A stretch of DNA of 64,000 nt from Nemorincola caseinilytica (GCF_039540515.1 NZ_BAABFA010000019.1:1-64000); one strand, 5' to 3'; counted from the first letter of the stretch, positions 16,350 to 25,968 are shown. Notes: a model not told the origin generated them from the sequence alone. Translations and numbers: made by a program.

Positions 16350-18977
16350 TCACAATGTAACTATGAACTCGCTTCCCTCATTGGGAGCGCTCTTTACTTC
16401 TATTTTGCCACCCAGCGACTCTACAGTGGTCCTGGTGATGTACAGTCCTATACCTTTACTTTCAAAACCCTGATGGAACACCTGATTCAGCTTGAAGAGC
16501 CTGTCGCCATACTTGTCCATATCTATACCCAGGCCATTGTCCCTTACCACGATGCACACATGCCCATCCTGCATTTCGGTAGTTATATCTATCTCGGGCA
16601 CCAGGCCGCTGATGGTATATTTCAGCGCATTGCTGATAAGGTTATACAATATATTCTCCAGGTATGCTTTCGGGTACTGTACCCGGGTCACATCCAGCTT
16701 TATGCGTACTACGGCCTGCTTCTCGAGAATGGCGCTCTGCAACTGGTTGCATATATCGTTCACTATGGCCACCACATCACAATCGTCTTTGGGTATCTCC
16801 TTGTTCAGCTTTATCTGCGTTATCTGCATGAGGGTAGAGAGGCTATCCATAAGCGACATACTGCTGTCGTGTATAAGCAGCAGCGCCTCGTCCTGCGTAA
16901 ATACTTCGTCCTGCGCAGGCTCTCCGTTGTTCCTTTGTGTCTGCTGTTCCAGCAGTGTTTCCGACAGCATCTTTATATTGCCGGCCGGCCCCCTCAGGTT
17001 GTGCGCTATGATGTGGCTCAGGTCTTCCAGCTGGTTCACCTTGTTCAGCAGGTTCTGCCTTGCCAGCTCCAGTTCCTCGTTCTTTTTGCGCAGCTCCAGC
17101 TCCATTTCCTTCTTGCCGGTAATGTCTATGACCTGCACTATGAAGAATTTGGGCAGGCCATCGTTGGTGCGCACCAGCGATAGCGTGAACGATACCAGTA
17201 AGGTGGCGCCACGCTTGGAGACAAGCCTTTTCTCACCGTTGTATGTAGAGATCTCCCGGCGCAGCATACGCTCTACCTGTTCCCTGTAGGTGTTCACATC
17301 TTCGGGATGGGTTATATCCTTCAGGCTCAGGCGCTGCAGCTCTTCTTTGGTATAGCCTGTTATCTCGCACAGCACACTGTTGGCATCTAGCCACATGCCT
17401 TCATGACTGAGCAGGGCCATACCTATACCGGAGTCGTTGAAGGCGCTGGCGAACGTATCACGGCTGGTCTGCAACTCCTGCTGAGCCTTTACCCTGTCGG
17501 TGATGTTGAGGCCATAGCCAATGCTCATCACATGTTTGCCCTGCTCATCGAAAACGGGATAATGATTGCGCAGGTGATATTCCGGTTCTCCGTCCTTGTT
17601 CACAAGCATCTCTTCCCACTCCACGTTGTGCCGGGTAGCTATGGCCTCGTCAAATATCCTGCGCCTGCGTTCTACCAGTTCGAACGACCTATTGCGCACA
17701 CGGCAGTAGTCCTCATCGGTCTTGCCTATCATCCATTCGCGCAGCTCTTTGTTCTTTATGGCCGTGGGGTTGATGAACAAGTACCTGAGCTCATCATCGA
17801 ACACCACTATATCGGCAGCTATCTGGTTCAGTATCTGCTCGTAGAAATTGCGCAGATCGGCAAGCTGTTTCTCGGTGTTCTTCTGCACCGTTATGTCCCT
17901 GAACTTCCAGATGCATCCTTTATTGTCCTTGCCCAGGGTGAGCGGTATATGGTCGCGGCCTATTATCTTGCCATTCACCATCTCCCATTCCTCGTTCAGC
18001 ACTATCTCCTGCCGGGTCAGCACCTCTACGGTTCGGTCATAGAAACGCTGGGGGTCCTTATAGAACGGCATACGCGATGCTATGCTCTGGTACACATCCA
18101 TGCCTATAAGCAGGGACGGATGCTCGCTTACATTGTAAATGTCGCAGAACATCTGGTTGGCATAGAGTATCTTCTTGTTCTCGTCTATCACCAGCACACC
18201 ATCGTGCAGGTTGTTTATGAGCTTGGAGAGTAGCTGCGCGGTAGAGAAATATCTTTCTTCGGCCGTTCTGTGCGCATTGATGTCGGTATGAGTGCCTATG
18301 AAACGAAGGGGTTTGCCATCGTTGTCGCGGGCCACTATCATGCCCTTGCTCATCACCCACTTATAAGACCCGTCCGAACAGAGCACCCTGAATTCGGAGC
18401 GATAGGATGTCATGCCATCTTCCAGGTATTCATCCTTGTTATGCAGGGCAGCATTCCTGTCGTCGGGGTGTATCATGGCCACCCAGTCGGCTATGGTCCT
18501 TATATCCTGCGACGCATGGCCGAAGGTCTTGTGCCAGCGGGCAGAGAAAGATATGGTCTGCTCGGGTATGTTCACGTCCCACATGCCATCGCCCGATGCA
18601 TCGAGCACCTGCTTCCATACCAGCTCGGTTATCTTGCCTACCTTTTTGGCAGACAGGAGCTCTATGGCCACCAGCACATTATCCATTCGCCCGGGCTGGC
18701 CTGATAGTACCCTTACCTTGTATTTCGATACCGTATCGCCCGATGTGATGCTATATTCCAGCGACTCGTTCTTCTTCTCATCGATACATGCCTTAACGAG
18801 GTAGCTCAGTTTATACACCAGCGCATTGCTGTCCGCAGGTGTCATTTTTCCTTCACCCTCGGGCGAGGCCCATTCATTTACGATAGCGCCATCGCGTGAT
18901 ACTTCCAGTACACGGTCGGCCATGAGCAATAATGTGCTCACAACAGTGTCTGTAGTATGGGCGAGGTCGCTTATCAT
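16350..18977 (-). CDS. Multi-PAS sensor histidine kinase
   Basis: An 875-residue soluble sensor kinase. Four clear PAS or PAS_3 domains lie at about residues 120-245, 250-370, 380-510 and 510-640, and the first 115 residues may be a further PAS-like fold. The kinase core has the phospho-acceptor H659 in IIAHNLRGPAGN, followed by a HATPase with VVRDNGLGIDMDKY and KGIGLYITRTTVESLGG. No transmembrane segment or receiver domain is visible, so a separate response regulator must exist elsewhere. It sits inside the polysaccharide cluster, 3 bp after wecB and 10 bp before the heparinase-like gene, so it is very likely co-transcribed with them. Confidence 0.92.
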   Translation of the reverse strand: MISDLAHTTDTVVSTLLLMADRVLEVSRDGAIVNEWASPEGEGKMTPADSNALVYKLSYLVKACIDEKKNESLEYSITSGDTVSKYKVRVLSGQPGRMDNVLVAIELLSAKKVGKITELVWKQVLDASGDGMWDVNIPEQTISFSARWHKTFGHASQDIRTIADWVAMIHPDDRNAALHNKDEYLEDGMTSYRSEFRVLCSDGSYKWVMSKGMIVARDNDGKPLRFIGTHTDINAHRTAEERYFSTAQLLSKLINNLHDGVLVIDENKKILYANQMFCDIYNVSEHPSLLIGMDVYQSIASRMPFYKDPQRFYDRTVEVLTRQEIVLNEEWEMVNGKIIGRDHIPLTLGKDNKGCIWKFRDITVQKNTEKQLADLRNFYEQILNQIAADIVVFDDELRYLFINPTAIKNKELREWMIGKTDEDYCRVRNRSFELVERRRRIFDEAIATRHNVEWEEMLVNKDGEPEYHLRNHYPVFDEQGKHVMSIGYGLNITDRVKAQQELQTSRDTFASAFNDSGIGMALLSHEGMWLDANSVLCEITGYTKEELQRLSLKDITHPEDVNTYREQVERMLRREISTYNGEKRLVSKRGATLLVSFTLSLVRTNDGLPKFFIVQVIDITGKKEMELELRKKNEELELARQNLLNKVNQLEDLSHIIAHNLRGPAGNIKMLSETLLEQQTQRNNGEPAQDEVFTQDEALLLIHDSSMSLMDSLSTLMQITQIKLNKEIPKDDCDVVAIVNDICNQLQSAILEKQAVVRIKLDVTRVQYPKAYLENILYNLISNALKYTISGLVPEIDITTEMQDGHVCIVVRDNGLGIDMDKYGDRLFKLNQVFHQGFESKGIGLYITRTTVESLGGKIEVKSAPNEGSEFIVTL

Positions 18978-18980
18978 ATT

Positions 18981-20081
18981 TTATTTCAATGCAAAAATAT
19001 GGATCAATTGTTTAACGATGCGTTCTGCTGTTCTGCCATCCCACAATTCGGGTATCTGGCCCTTTTTCCACTCGCCGGCGAACAGCCTGCTGAATGCCGG
19101 CGCTATGGCCGATGGGTGGGTACCCAATAGCTCGTTGGTACCTGTGGTGCAGGTCTCGGGCCGCTCGGTACTGTCGCGCAGGGTCATGCAGGGCACACCC
19201 ATCACGGTGGTCTCTTCGGTAATGCCGCCAGAGTCGGTCACCACGGCGCGGGCGTTCTTCACTAGGTAGTTGAACTCAAGGTAGCTCATGGGCTCTGCCA
19301 CATGCAGGTTGTCGGCCTTTATGCCTGTGGCATCCAGCATTTTGGCGGTACGCGGGTGAACGGGGAATATGACCGGCATTCCTTTAGCCCCCAGCAGTAT
19401 CTCGCTTATCAGTTCGCGCAGCTTGCCTGCATCGTCCACATTGGCGGGGCGGTGCAGGGTCATAATGAGGTATTCGCCCGCTGCAAGGCCTGCCTTTTCC
19501 CATATAGGGGGCTTTGTAAAGCGGGGCATCTGCTTGTACAGCGTATCTATCATGGTATTGCCCACGAAGAAGATGCGGTCGTCGCTCACACCAGCCCTGC
19601 GCAGATTATCATTTGCAGTAACGGATGTGGTAAAGAAATAGTCGCTTATGGAGTCGGTAACGATGCGGTTTATCTCCTCGGGCATGGTCATATCGCCGCT
19701 GCGAATACCACCCTCTACATGCGCTACCTTTATATTGTTCAGTTTTTTGGCTGCTATAGAGCATGCCATGGTAGATGTCACATCGCCCACCACTATACAC
19801 AGGTCGCAGGGCTTTCCCATCAGCAGGCGCTCGTAGGCGGTCATTATCTTTCCGGTCTGCTCGGCCTGTGTGCCCGATCCCGCCTCCAGGTTGTGGTGGG
19901 GTGCAGGTATATCCAGTTGTTCGAAGAAATCATGGCTCATCTTCTTGTCGTAGTGCTGGCCGGTATGCACCAGGCGGTAGTGTATGTTCACACCCGCTGC
20001 CTGCCGTGCACTTATAGCGTCTATTATGGGCGCTATCTTTATGAAGTTGGGCCTTGCGCCCGCTATGATATCTATCAGCAT
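18981..20081 (-). CDS. wecB: UDP-N-acetylglucosamine 2-epimerase (non-hydrolysing)
   Basis: WecB converts UDP-GlcNAc to UDP-ManNAc, a precursor of enterobacterial-common-antigen-like, O-antigen or capsule sugars. The 366-residue length is typical. Family motifs are GARPNFIKIAPI at the N-terminus, HTGQHYDKKMS, VVGDVTSTMACS, HVEGGIRSGDMTMPEEINR, MTLHRPANVD and TDSGGITEETTVMGVP, then the loop RDSTERPETCTTGTN. It is the second gene of the leftward cluster. Confidence 0.95.
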   Translation of the reverse strand: MLIDIIAGARPNFIKIAPIIDAISARQAAGVNIHYRLVHTGQHYDKKMSHDFFEQLDIPAPHHNLEAGSGTQAEQTGKIMTAYERLLMGKPCDLCIVVGDVTSTMACSIAAKKLNNIKVAHVEGGIRSGDMTMPEEINRIVTDSISDYFFTTSVTANDNLRRAGVSDDRIFFVGNTMIDTLYKQMPRFTKPPIWEKAGLAAGEYLIMTLHRPANVDDAGKLRELISEILLGAKGMPVIFPVHPRTAKMLDATGIKADNLHVAEPMSYLEFNYLVKNARAVVTDSGGITEETTVMGVPCMTLRDSTERPETCTTGTNELLGTHPSAIAPAFSRLFAGEWKKGQIPELWDGRTAERIVKQLIHIFALK

Positions 20082-20096
20082 TATCTCTTCTTTAAC

Positions 20097-20134
20097 CTCT
20101 CCCCGTCTCTCTCTTTCCGGAGAGGATGATGGGC
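20097..20134. repeat. CT/GA-rich palindromic repeat, divergent copy
   Basis: A CT-rich arm (CCTCTCCCCGTCTCTCTC) followed by CCGGAGAGGATGATGGGC, directly upstream of the wecB start. It resembles the better-preserved copies at 28778, 30371, 45092 and 47140 but is the weakest match. Confidence 0.4.
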
Positions 20135-20199
20135 TTTGATATTGTCTAAAAAGTATCTCTGTATCCTATATCCGCCTATCTCTGCACCTCTTCCCTACC

Positions 20200-20249
20200 C
20201 TATTAACTATTTAACCTTTTGACCAATTAACTAATTGACCAATTGACCC
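20200..20249. repeat. AT-rich short-unit repeat overlapping a gene end
   Basis: Irregular units TTAACT, AATTGACC and CCAATTAAC fill the gap between wecB and the bi-domain oxidoreductase. They run into the last codons of the latter, so its C-terminal G-Q-L-V-N is encoded by the repeat. Confidence 0.55.
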
Positions 20250-22354
20250 ACCTCTACCCACTGCCTTGTGCGCAGGCTGTCTATGGCGGCCAGGCCTGCC
20301 AGCGTGGTATTCACTATCTCATCGAACGGTATGAGGGCGGATCCGCCGGTCCTCACACGCTCTACCAGCATCCTGAACTGGGCATTATGGCCTTTATCGG
20401 TATTCGTCTTCAGCTTTGAGAAGCCGCGCACACCATAGCCGGTAGTGAGCTGAAAATTGTCGCAGATGAGGGTACGCTCCTGCGAGTATACCTCTATACG
20501 CTCTTTGGAGTATTCCTTAGATCCATTGGCAAAATAGTTGATGACACCTGTACTGCCGTTCTCGTACTGCAGTAGTATGCTGGCATTATCGGTATTCTCG
20601 GCCGGGTTCACGCCCATGGCATTCATGCAAACCGCCTTTATGCGGCTGCCGGTAAGGTAGGTTATCAGGTCCATGTAGTGGCATGCCTCGCCTACTATGC
20701 GGCCGCCGCCTACCTTCATATCGTGTACCCATACATTGGCAGGTATGGCACCGGCATTCATGGTGGCTATCACATTCATGGGGGCATCGCCTATGGCCTT
20801 TTTTATGGCCACGCTGTGTGGCGAGAAACGCCTGTTGAAGCCCACGGTAAGTGTCTTGCTGCCATTGTATGCCGCCAATACATCATTGAGTCCCTGGCGG
20901 TCTATGGCCAGTGGCTTCTCTACAAATACATGCTTACCTGCCGCCAGGCACTCTGCCACCATATGCGCATGCTCGTTGTGGCGGGTGGTTATTATCATCA
21001 GGTCTACAGCGGGGTCGTTCAGTATGCTTTTGTAGTCCGTGGTGCTCTTGCCTATCTTGTATTTTTTGGCCAGCGCCGTACCGGTAACGCCCGCCGCACT
21101 GGCTATGCTGTATAGCGGCGCATTGATGGCGCCCAGTATAGGCAGCATGGTCATGCCGGTAAAATTGCCCGCACCTATGATACCTATACCTCCGCGGCCT
21201 GCCGCAAAGCTACCATCCGTTACCGTGACGGTCTCTGCCGGGCTGCTATCCTCGGGGTATTCCAGTATAGATGCTATGGCATCGCGGTTGCTGATGTCGT
21301 TGTATATCTTGCCATACTCGCCGAGGGGCACACGGCTGGTGATGAGCGATGTCACATCTACCTTGCCACGGCTTATCATATCCAGTATAGCGGTGAAGTT
21401 GCGCTGCTCTGTCCACCGTACGAATGGCAGTGGGTAATCGTTACCCTCCTTTTCGTAACTATCATCATAGCGGCCCGGACCATAAGAGCAGGACACCTGG
21501 AAGGTGAGCTCCTTCTCATAGAAGTCGGCCCGGCTGATGTTGAGGCCTATAACGCCTATCAGTATGATGCGGCCCCGCTTACGGCTCATTTTGGCCGCCT
21601 GTGCTATTATCTCGTCCGTCTTGGCCGATGCCGTGATGATGACCCCATCGGCACCTGCATCGCCCGTCATGCTGTGTACATAGCGCACAGGGTCGGTACC
21701 GGCGGTGGGGTTTATGGCTATTACGCCTTTTTTCTTTGCCAGTTCTACCTTGTTGGCGTCGGTATCTATACCTATCACCCGGCAGCCGTTGGCCAGCAGT
21801 AGTTCGGCAGTGATAAGGCCTATCAGGCCCAGTCCCACTACTACTATGGTCTCGCCCAGTTTGGGGTCGCAGAGGCGTATGCCCTGTAGCCCTATAGAGC
21901 CTATGACGGTGAATGTAGCGGCCTCATCGCTCACATTGGCGGGTATATGTGCTACCAGGTTCTGCGGCACACACACATATTCGGCATGCTGGCCGTTCGA
22001 TGCCACACGGTCGCCGATGGCTATACCCTTTACGCCTGCGCCTACGGCTATGACGGTACCTGCATTGCAATATCCCAATGGTAATGGCTGGCCCAGCTTG
22101 TTGAACACGGCCTGCATGGTAGGCTTCAGCCCGTCGGTCTTCACCTTGTTCAGCACCTGCTTCACACGCTCGGGCTGCTGCATGGCCTTCTGCAGCATAT
22201 TGGCCCTGCCGAACTCTACCAGCATACGCTCTGTACCCAGCGATACCAGCGTACGCGACGTTTTTATAAGCACATACCCATCCCTCACTACAGGGGCAGG
22301 CACTTCTTCCAGTATGGTATCTCCGGTCTTAAATGACTGTATTATCTGTTTCAA
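20231..22354 (-). CDS. Bi-domain oxidoreductase (zinc-type dehydrogenase + Gfo/Idh/MocA)
   Basis: A 707-residue fusion. The N-terminal half (about 1-360) is a medium-chain dehydrogenase: GNAGTVIAVG-like entry (GYCNAGTVIAVGAGV), EYVCVPQNLVAHIP, and the Rossmann VVGLGLIGLITAELL. The C-terminal half (about 385-705) is a Gfo/Idh/MocA oxidoreductase: GIIGAGNFTGMTMLPIL, HNEHAHMVAECLAAGKHVFVEKPLA and GEACHYMDLITYL. Such fusions are characteristic of surface-polysaccharide loci together with heparinase II/III-like and WbuB-like genes, and probably act on a nucleotide sugar or linked glycan. It is the first gene of the cluster. The last five codons come from an AT-rich repeat. Confidence 0.88.
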   Translation of the reverse strand: MKQIIQSFKTGDTILEEVPAPVVRDGYVLIKTSRTLVSLGTERMLVEFGRANMLQKAMQQPERVKQVLNKVKTDGLKPTMQAVFNKLGQPLPLGYCNAGTVIAVGAGVKGIAIGDRVASNGQHAEYVCVPQNLVAHIPANVSDEAATFTVIGSIGLQGIRLCDPKLGETIVVVGLGLIGLITAELLLANGCRVIGIDTDANKVELAKKKGVIAINPTAGTDPVRYVHSMTGDAGADGVIITASAKTDEIIAQAAKMSRKRGRIILIGVIGLNISRADFYEKELTFQVSCSYGPGRYDDSYEKEGNDYPLPFVRWTEQRNFTAILDMISRGKVDVTSLITSRVPLGEYGKIYNDISNRDAIASILEYPEDSSPAETVTVTDGSFAAGRGGIGIIGAGNFTGMTMLPILGAINAPLYSIASAAGVTGTALAKKYKIGKSTTDYKSILNDPAVDLMIITTRHNEHAHMVAECLAAGKHVFVEKPLAIDRQGLNDVLAAYNGSKTLTVGFNRRFSPHSVAIKKAIGDAPMNVIATMNAGAIPANVWVHDMKVGGGRIVGEACHYMDLITYLTGSRIKAVCMNAMGVNPAENTDNASILLQYENGSTGVINYFANGSKEYSKERIEVYSQERTLICDNFQLTTGYGVRGFSKLKTNTDKGHNAQFRMLVERVRTGGSALIPFDEIVNTTLAGLAAIDSLRTRQWVEVGQLVN

Positions 22355-22746
22355 AGGAGTATGTTTTGTAAGACCGAAATATAAATATAATAAATAAAAT
22401 TTATATATTCATTTTTTCGTTGTGCAAAGGTAATATTAATACTAGTAGCCCGGTATGAATATTCTTTTACGGAAAGATAGGTAAAATACCCTGACCGACA
22501 TATATACAAAGGCGGCGACGGTTGTGAAAAACGTAGCAGGAACAGCAGTATGGGAACACCTCATTTTTAGCGACACATATTATAGAATTTATTTTTAACT
22601 CATTAATATAAACCTACAGATAAAGTCATTGATGCCAAAAAATAAATATCTTTTGTTTTACTAACATCGGGAGACAGTACTGCGCCAATTATCGTACATC
22701 AAAATGCACATTACTCTATTCTTAAACCAACCATTGTCTCTTTTTT
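22355..22746. other. Intergenic region between divergent genes
   Basis: This 392-bp AT-rich gap separates the leftward polysaccharide cluster from the rightward surface-protein gene and must hold both promoters. The minus strand has a -7-type TACCTTTG at 22425-22432, about 70 bp from the bi-domain oxidoreductase ATG. No convincing plus-strand element was found. No small gene or RNA was recognised. Confidence 0.5.
22425..22432 (-). promoter_or_regulatory. -7 element for the polysaccharide cluster
   Basis: The minus strand reads TACCTTTG (TAnnTTTG) about 70 bases before the first gene of the cluster. No -33 TTTG at the expected spacing. Confidence 0.35.
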
Positions 22747-24651
22747 ATGAAAAAACTATCTATCCTCGTACTCGGCCTATGCGCCCTACTCTTCTCCCGC
22801 GATGCCTCGGCTACCATACATGGTACACTCGGCGCCTGCGTGGGCAACACCAGCCTGCTGTATGACAGCACCAGTTCCGGCCCCAGCACGGGCGGCACCT
22901 GGAGCAGCAGCAACGTAGCAGTAGCTACTGTAAGCAGTGGCGGACTTGTGACCGGCATTTCTGCGGGAACGACCACCATTTCGTACACCTCTACCCTGAT
23001 GGTGACGAGCACTGCGGTATTTACCGTCAATCCTGCACCCGGGGCCATATCGGGCTCCACAACACCCTTCTGCGCGGGCTCTTCTATCACCCTCACCTGC
23101 CCTACTGCAGGCGGTGTATGGAGCAGCAGTTCTGGCGTAGCATCGGTGAGCCCTACCACAGGTGTGGTGACAGGTATATCTGGCGGCACGGCTACCATAT
23201 ACTATAGCATATCTACGGGTTGCTCTTCGAGCTTTGTAGTGACGGTGAACGGCGTACCATTCGTAGACTCTCTACTTGGCGCTAGCAGCATATGCGTAGG
23301 TGCTACGGGTACCATCACCTGCACCACAGCAGGCGGCGCATGGAGCAGCAGCAATACCTCGGTGGCCACTGTTAGCGGTGGCGTGGTAACAGGCGTATCG
23401 GCCGGTACTGCCATCATCTCCTATTTGGTAACAGGCGCTTGCGGCACAGGCTTGCGCACGCGTACCGTTACCATCACCTCTACCACCAGCCCCGGCACCA
23501 TATCGGGCACAGGTACCGTAATGGTCGGTTTCACTACAGCACTCAGCAGCACCGTTCCGGGTGGCGCATGGAGCAGCAGCAATACGGCTATAGCTACCGT
23601 AAGCGCATCGGGCGTGGTAACAGGTGTGGCTCCCGGCATCGCTACCATATCTTATGGTGTTAGCGGGTGCAGCGGCATGGCATATGCCATATTCACCATT
23701 AGTGTAAGCGCGGCCGACTGCATATCGGGCGATGTACTGTTCTCAGGCTCTCCTTACTACGGTATGGTGAAGGTATGGCTCATCAAATACAATGGCTCTA
23801 CCCATATGCTGTATGCAGTAGACTCTCTGAACGCATATGCCAGCGGCACCAGCGCTCATTATTCTTTCTGCGGCATAGGCACCGATTCGTTCCGTGTAAA
23901 GGCCGCCTGCGACTCATCGGTACTTAGCGCCCCCATGGGTTACCAGCCTACCTACCACACTGCCAGCGCATACTGGAGCGCCGCTACCGTGGTATACCAT
24001 GTGACCGGCACTCATGACATGAGCAAGAACATAAATATGAACTATGGTGCGACCACATCGGGCCCCGGCTTCATAGCAGGCGATGTGACCACAGGCGCCA
24101 ACAAAGGCACTGCCGACCCCATACCCGCTGTAGGCCTGCTGATATACTGTGTGAACAACACTACAGGCGCTATCATGCAGCAGACAGTTACCAATTCGGC
24201 CGGTCACTACTCGTTCAGCAACCTGCCAGTGGGTACATATAAGATATACCCCGAGCTGATGAACTATGCTACTACTCCGTATACTTCTATCACGCTCACA
24301 TCAGGCTCATCGTCTATGACCAGCGCCAGCTTTGTACAGCATACAGTATCACATACCATCACTCCCATCACTTCGGGCGTGCAGGATATGAAGATAGCTA
24401 CAGGCAGCATAGCTATCTTCCCCAACCCCACCAACGGTGTGCTGAACATATCCTGGGGTGTAGAGAACGCAGGTATGGCCGAGGTGCGCCTTGCCGACGT
24501 AACTGGCCGCAGCGTATTTGCTACTACTGCAGACCTGGGCGCTACTGCCGGTACCACTGTCCTGAACCTGAATGGTGTGGCCAAGGGCATATACATCATC
24601 AGCATAAAGGCCAATGGCCTGAATTACAACAACAAAATAGTTGTGGAATAA
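22747..24651 (+). CDS. Secreted Ig-like (Big2-type) repeat protein with type IX sorting domain
   Basis: A 634-residue surface or secreted protein. A signal peptide (KKLSILVLGLCALLFSRDASA) is followed by four Big2-like repeats of about 73 residues. Each carries W-S-S-S-N, A-T-V-S, G-V-V-T-G-V/I-S/A-x-G and A-x-I-S-Y. The DNA repeats too, with TGGAGCAGCAGC recurring about every 220 bp from 22900. A carboxypeptidase-like/SdrD-type region follows (AGHYSFSNLPVGTYKIYPE). The last about 80 residues are a type A C-terminal sorting domain (IFPNPTNGVLNISWG ... KGIYIISI) for the Bacteroidetes type IX secretion system. Probably an adhesin or structural surface protein; ligand unknown. A strong terminator follows. 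Confidence 0.92.
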   Translation: MKKLSILVLGLCALLFSRDASATIHGTLGACVGNTSLLYDSTSSGPSTGGTWSSSNVAVATVSSGGLVTGISAGTTTISYTSTLMVTSTAVFTVNPAPGAISGSTTPFCAGSSITLTCPTAGGVWSSSSGVASVSPTTGVVTGISGGTATIYYSISTGCSSSFVVTVNGVPFVDSLLGASSICVGATGTITCTTAGGAWSSSNTSVATVSGGVVTGVSAGTAIISYLVTGACGTGLRTRTVTITSTTSPGTISGTGTVMVGFTTALSSTVPGGAWSSSNTAIATVSASGVVTGVAPGIATISYGVSGCSGMAYAIFTISVSAADCISGDVLFSGSPYYGMVKVWLIKYNGSTHMLYAVDSLNAYASGTSAHYSFCGIGTDSFRVKAACDSSVLSAPMGYQPTYHTASAYWSAATVVYHVTGTHDMSKNINMNYGATTSGPGFIAGDVTTGANKGTADPIPAVGLLIYCVNNTTGAIMQQTVTNSAGHYSFSNLPVGTYKIYPELMNYATTPYTSITLTSGSSSMTSASFVQHTVSHTITPITSGVQDMKIATGSIAIFPNPTNGVLNISWGVENAGMAEVRLADVTGRSVFATTADLGATAGTTVLNLNGVAKGIYIISIKANGLNYNNKIVVE

Positions 24652-24679
24652 CTATTATAACAGAGGATCATAACCCTAC

Positions 24680-24713
24680 GCGGCCGTACCATAAAGTACG
24701 GCCGCTATTTTTT
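24680..24713 (+). terminator. Rho-independent terminator after the Ig-like protein gene
   Basis: Perfect 10-bp arms GCGGCCGTAC and GTACGGCCGC with a 6-nt loop, followed by TATTTTTT. It lies 28 bp after the stop codon. Confidence 0.9.
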
Positions 24714-24860
24714 GCCAAAAGATCCGGCCCGGTTCTGCCATGCTATCGTTCGGCACACACATGCGCACGACATACATATAACATATCTTTCATTTCGGAA
24801 TACCGAACTTTTTGCAGACATTTGTTCCACTCAGCGATGGGTCAGTAAGTACAGTCCTTT
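24714..24860 (+). other. Gene-free stretch between two terminators, possible small RNA
   Basis: About 150 bp bounded by strong hairpin/T-run terminators at 24680-24713 and 24861-24896. A smaller hairpin TTCGG-AATA-CCGAA followed by CTTTTT lies near 24795-24815. No open frame of note. The second terminator has no gene in front of it, so a short independent transcript is possible. I do not recognise an RNA family. Confidence 0.3.
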
Positions 24861-24896
24861 CCCGACATGCCATGGTATGTCGGGAACTTTTTTTTT
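24861..24896 (+). terminator. Rho-independent terminator without an upstream gene
   Basis: Arms CCCGACATGCC and GGTATGTCGGG pair over 11 positions with one G-U, followed after AAC by nine T residues. Confidence 0.75.
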
Positions 24897-25044
24897 GCCA
24901 TATCCGCGTACCTCCTCTTATCATCCCTTCCGGGATATAGCCATACCATCCTACATGCCTATACCTTCATCGGCTATTTTTATGAAACCTTTGGGGCAAA
25001 ACTTTGTACTTTAGCTTTCCATTTTTAAACACACTTTTTACATC

Positions 25045-25917
25045 ATGAAACGTCTTTTCTTATCGGCATTCCTGTTCGCCGCCATACTGGCATCGGGCAA
25101 TGCCCAGGCTCAATTGAAGGTTCCATCGCTCAGTCCTACCGCCAAGATCACGCAAGATTTCTCTGTATCCAATATAGAGATCACCTACAGCCGCCCGTCT
25201 ATGAGGGGCCGCAAGATAATGGACGATGTGATACCCTATGGTAAAGTATGGCGCACCGGCGCCAACGCCCCCACGAAAGTGAAGCTGGGCGAGGATATGG
25301 AGATAGGCGGCATGAGGCTGAAGGCCGGCGAATACTCGGTATATACCATACCCGACAGGGACAAATGGGAAGTGATATTCAGCACGGCCACAGGTAACTG
25401 GACGGCCGATGGTTTCCCCCGCGAGTACGATGCCGCGCGCATAAAAGTGAAACCTACACAACTTAATGAAGACGTGCAGACATTCACCGTACAGATAACC
25501 GATATCACCTTCAATAGCTGTAAGATAGAGATAATGTGGGAGCGCACTAAAATAGTGCTGCCCGTAGTGGCCGACAACAAAGATGTGGTGGCCGGTAACA
25601 TAGATAAGGCCATCAACAGCACCAATGTGCCCTATTTCCAGGCGGCCAGCTACTACTACGAGACCAACCAGAAAACAGAGCTGGCCCAGAAATATGTGAA
25701 CATGGCCATAGACCAGAACCCCAAGGCATTCTATATGTGGTACCTGAAGGCCCGCATAGAGAAGAGGCTGGGCAATAACGAAGAGGCCATGTCTGCAGCC
25801 AAAAAATCGATAGAGCTGGCAACAGGCACGCCCAATGAGCTGGAGTACAAGCGCAACAACCAGAAGATAATAGACGACCTGAACAAGCAGAAACGTGCTA
25901 CACAGCCCGCCGACTAA
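25045..25917 (+). CDS. DUF2911 domain secreted protein
   Basis: A 290-residue protein with a signal peptide (KRLFLSAFLFAAILASGNAQA) and a DUF2911 domain over about residues 30-190. The core includes ITYSRPSMRGRKIMDDVIPYGKVWRTGAN, split here as ITYSRPSMRGRKI and YGKVWRTGAN, then KLKAGEYSVYTIP-like (LKAGEYSVYTIPD). The remaining about 90 residues look like TPR-type helices (QKYVNMAIDQNPKAFYMWYLKARIE). DUF2911 proteins are common in Bacteroidetes and of unknown role, probably periplasmic. A strong terminator follows, so it is monocistronic. Confidence 0.88.
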   Translation: MKRLFLSAFLFAAILASGNAQAQLKVPSLSPTAKITQDFSVSNIEITYSRPSMRGRKIMDDVIPYGKVWRTGANAPTKVKLGEDMEIGGMRLKAGEYSVYTIPDRDKWEVIFSTATGNWTADGFPREYDAARIKVKPTQLNEDVQTFTVQITDITFNSCKIEIMWERTKIVLPVVADNKDVVAGNIDKAINSTNVPYFQAASYYYETNQKTELAQKYVNMAIDQNPKAFYMWYLKARIEKRLGNNEEAMSAAKKSIELATGTPNELEYKRNNQKIIDDLNKQKRATQPAD

Positions 25918-25941
25918 GGTGATACCATTTTACTACAAAAG

Positions 25942-25968
25942 CCCCTGCCCTACCCGGCGGGGGTTTTT
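25942..25968 (+). terminator. Rho-independent terminator after the DUF2911 gene
   Basis: Arms CCCCTGCC and GGCGGGGG (one T-G pair) with a 6-nt loop, followed by five T residues, 25 bp after the stop. Confidence 0.85.

Noticed and set aside
19302..20129. Rightward open frame opposite wecB
   Set aside because: wecB is fully supported by family motifs; the opposite frame is rich in Cys/His/Tyr as antisense shadows are here.
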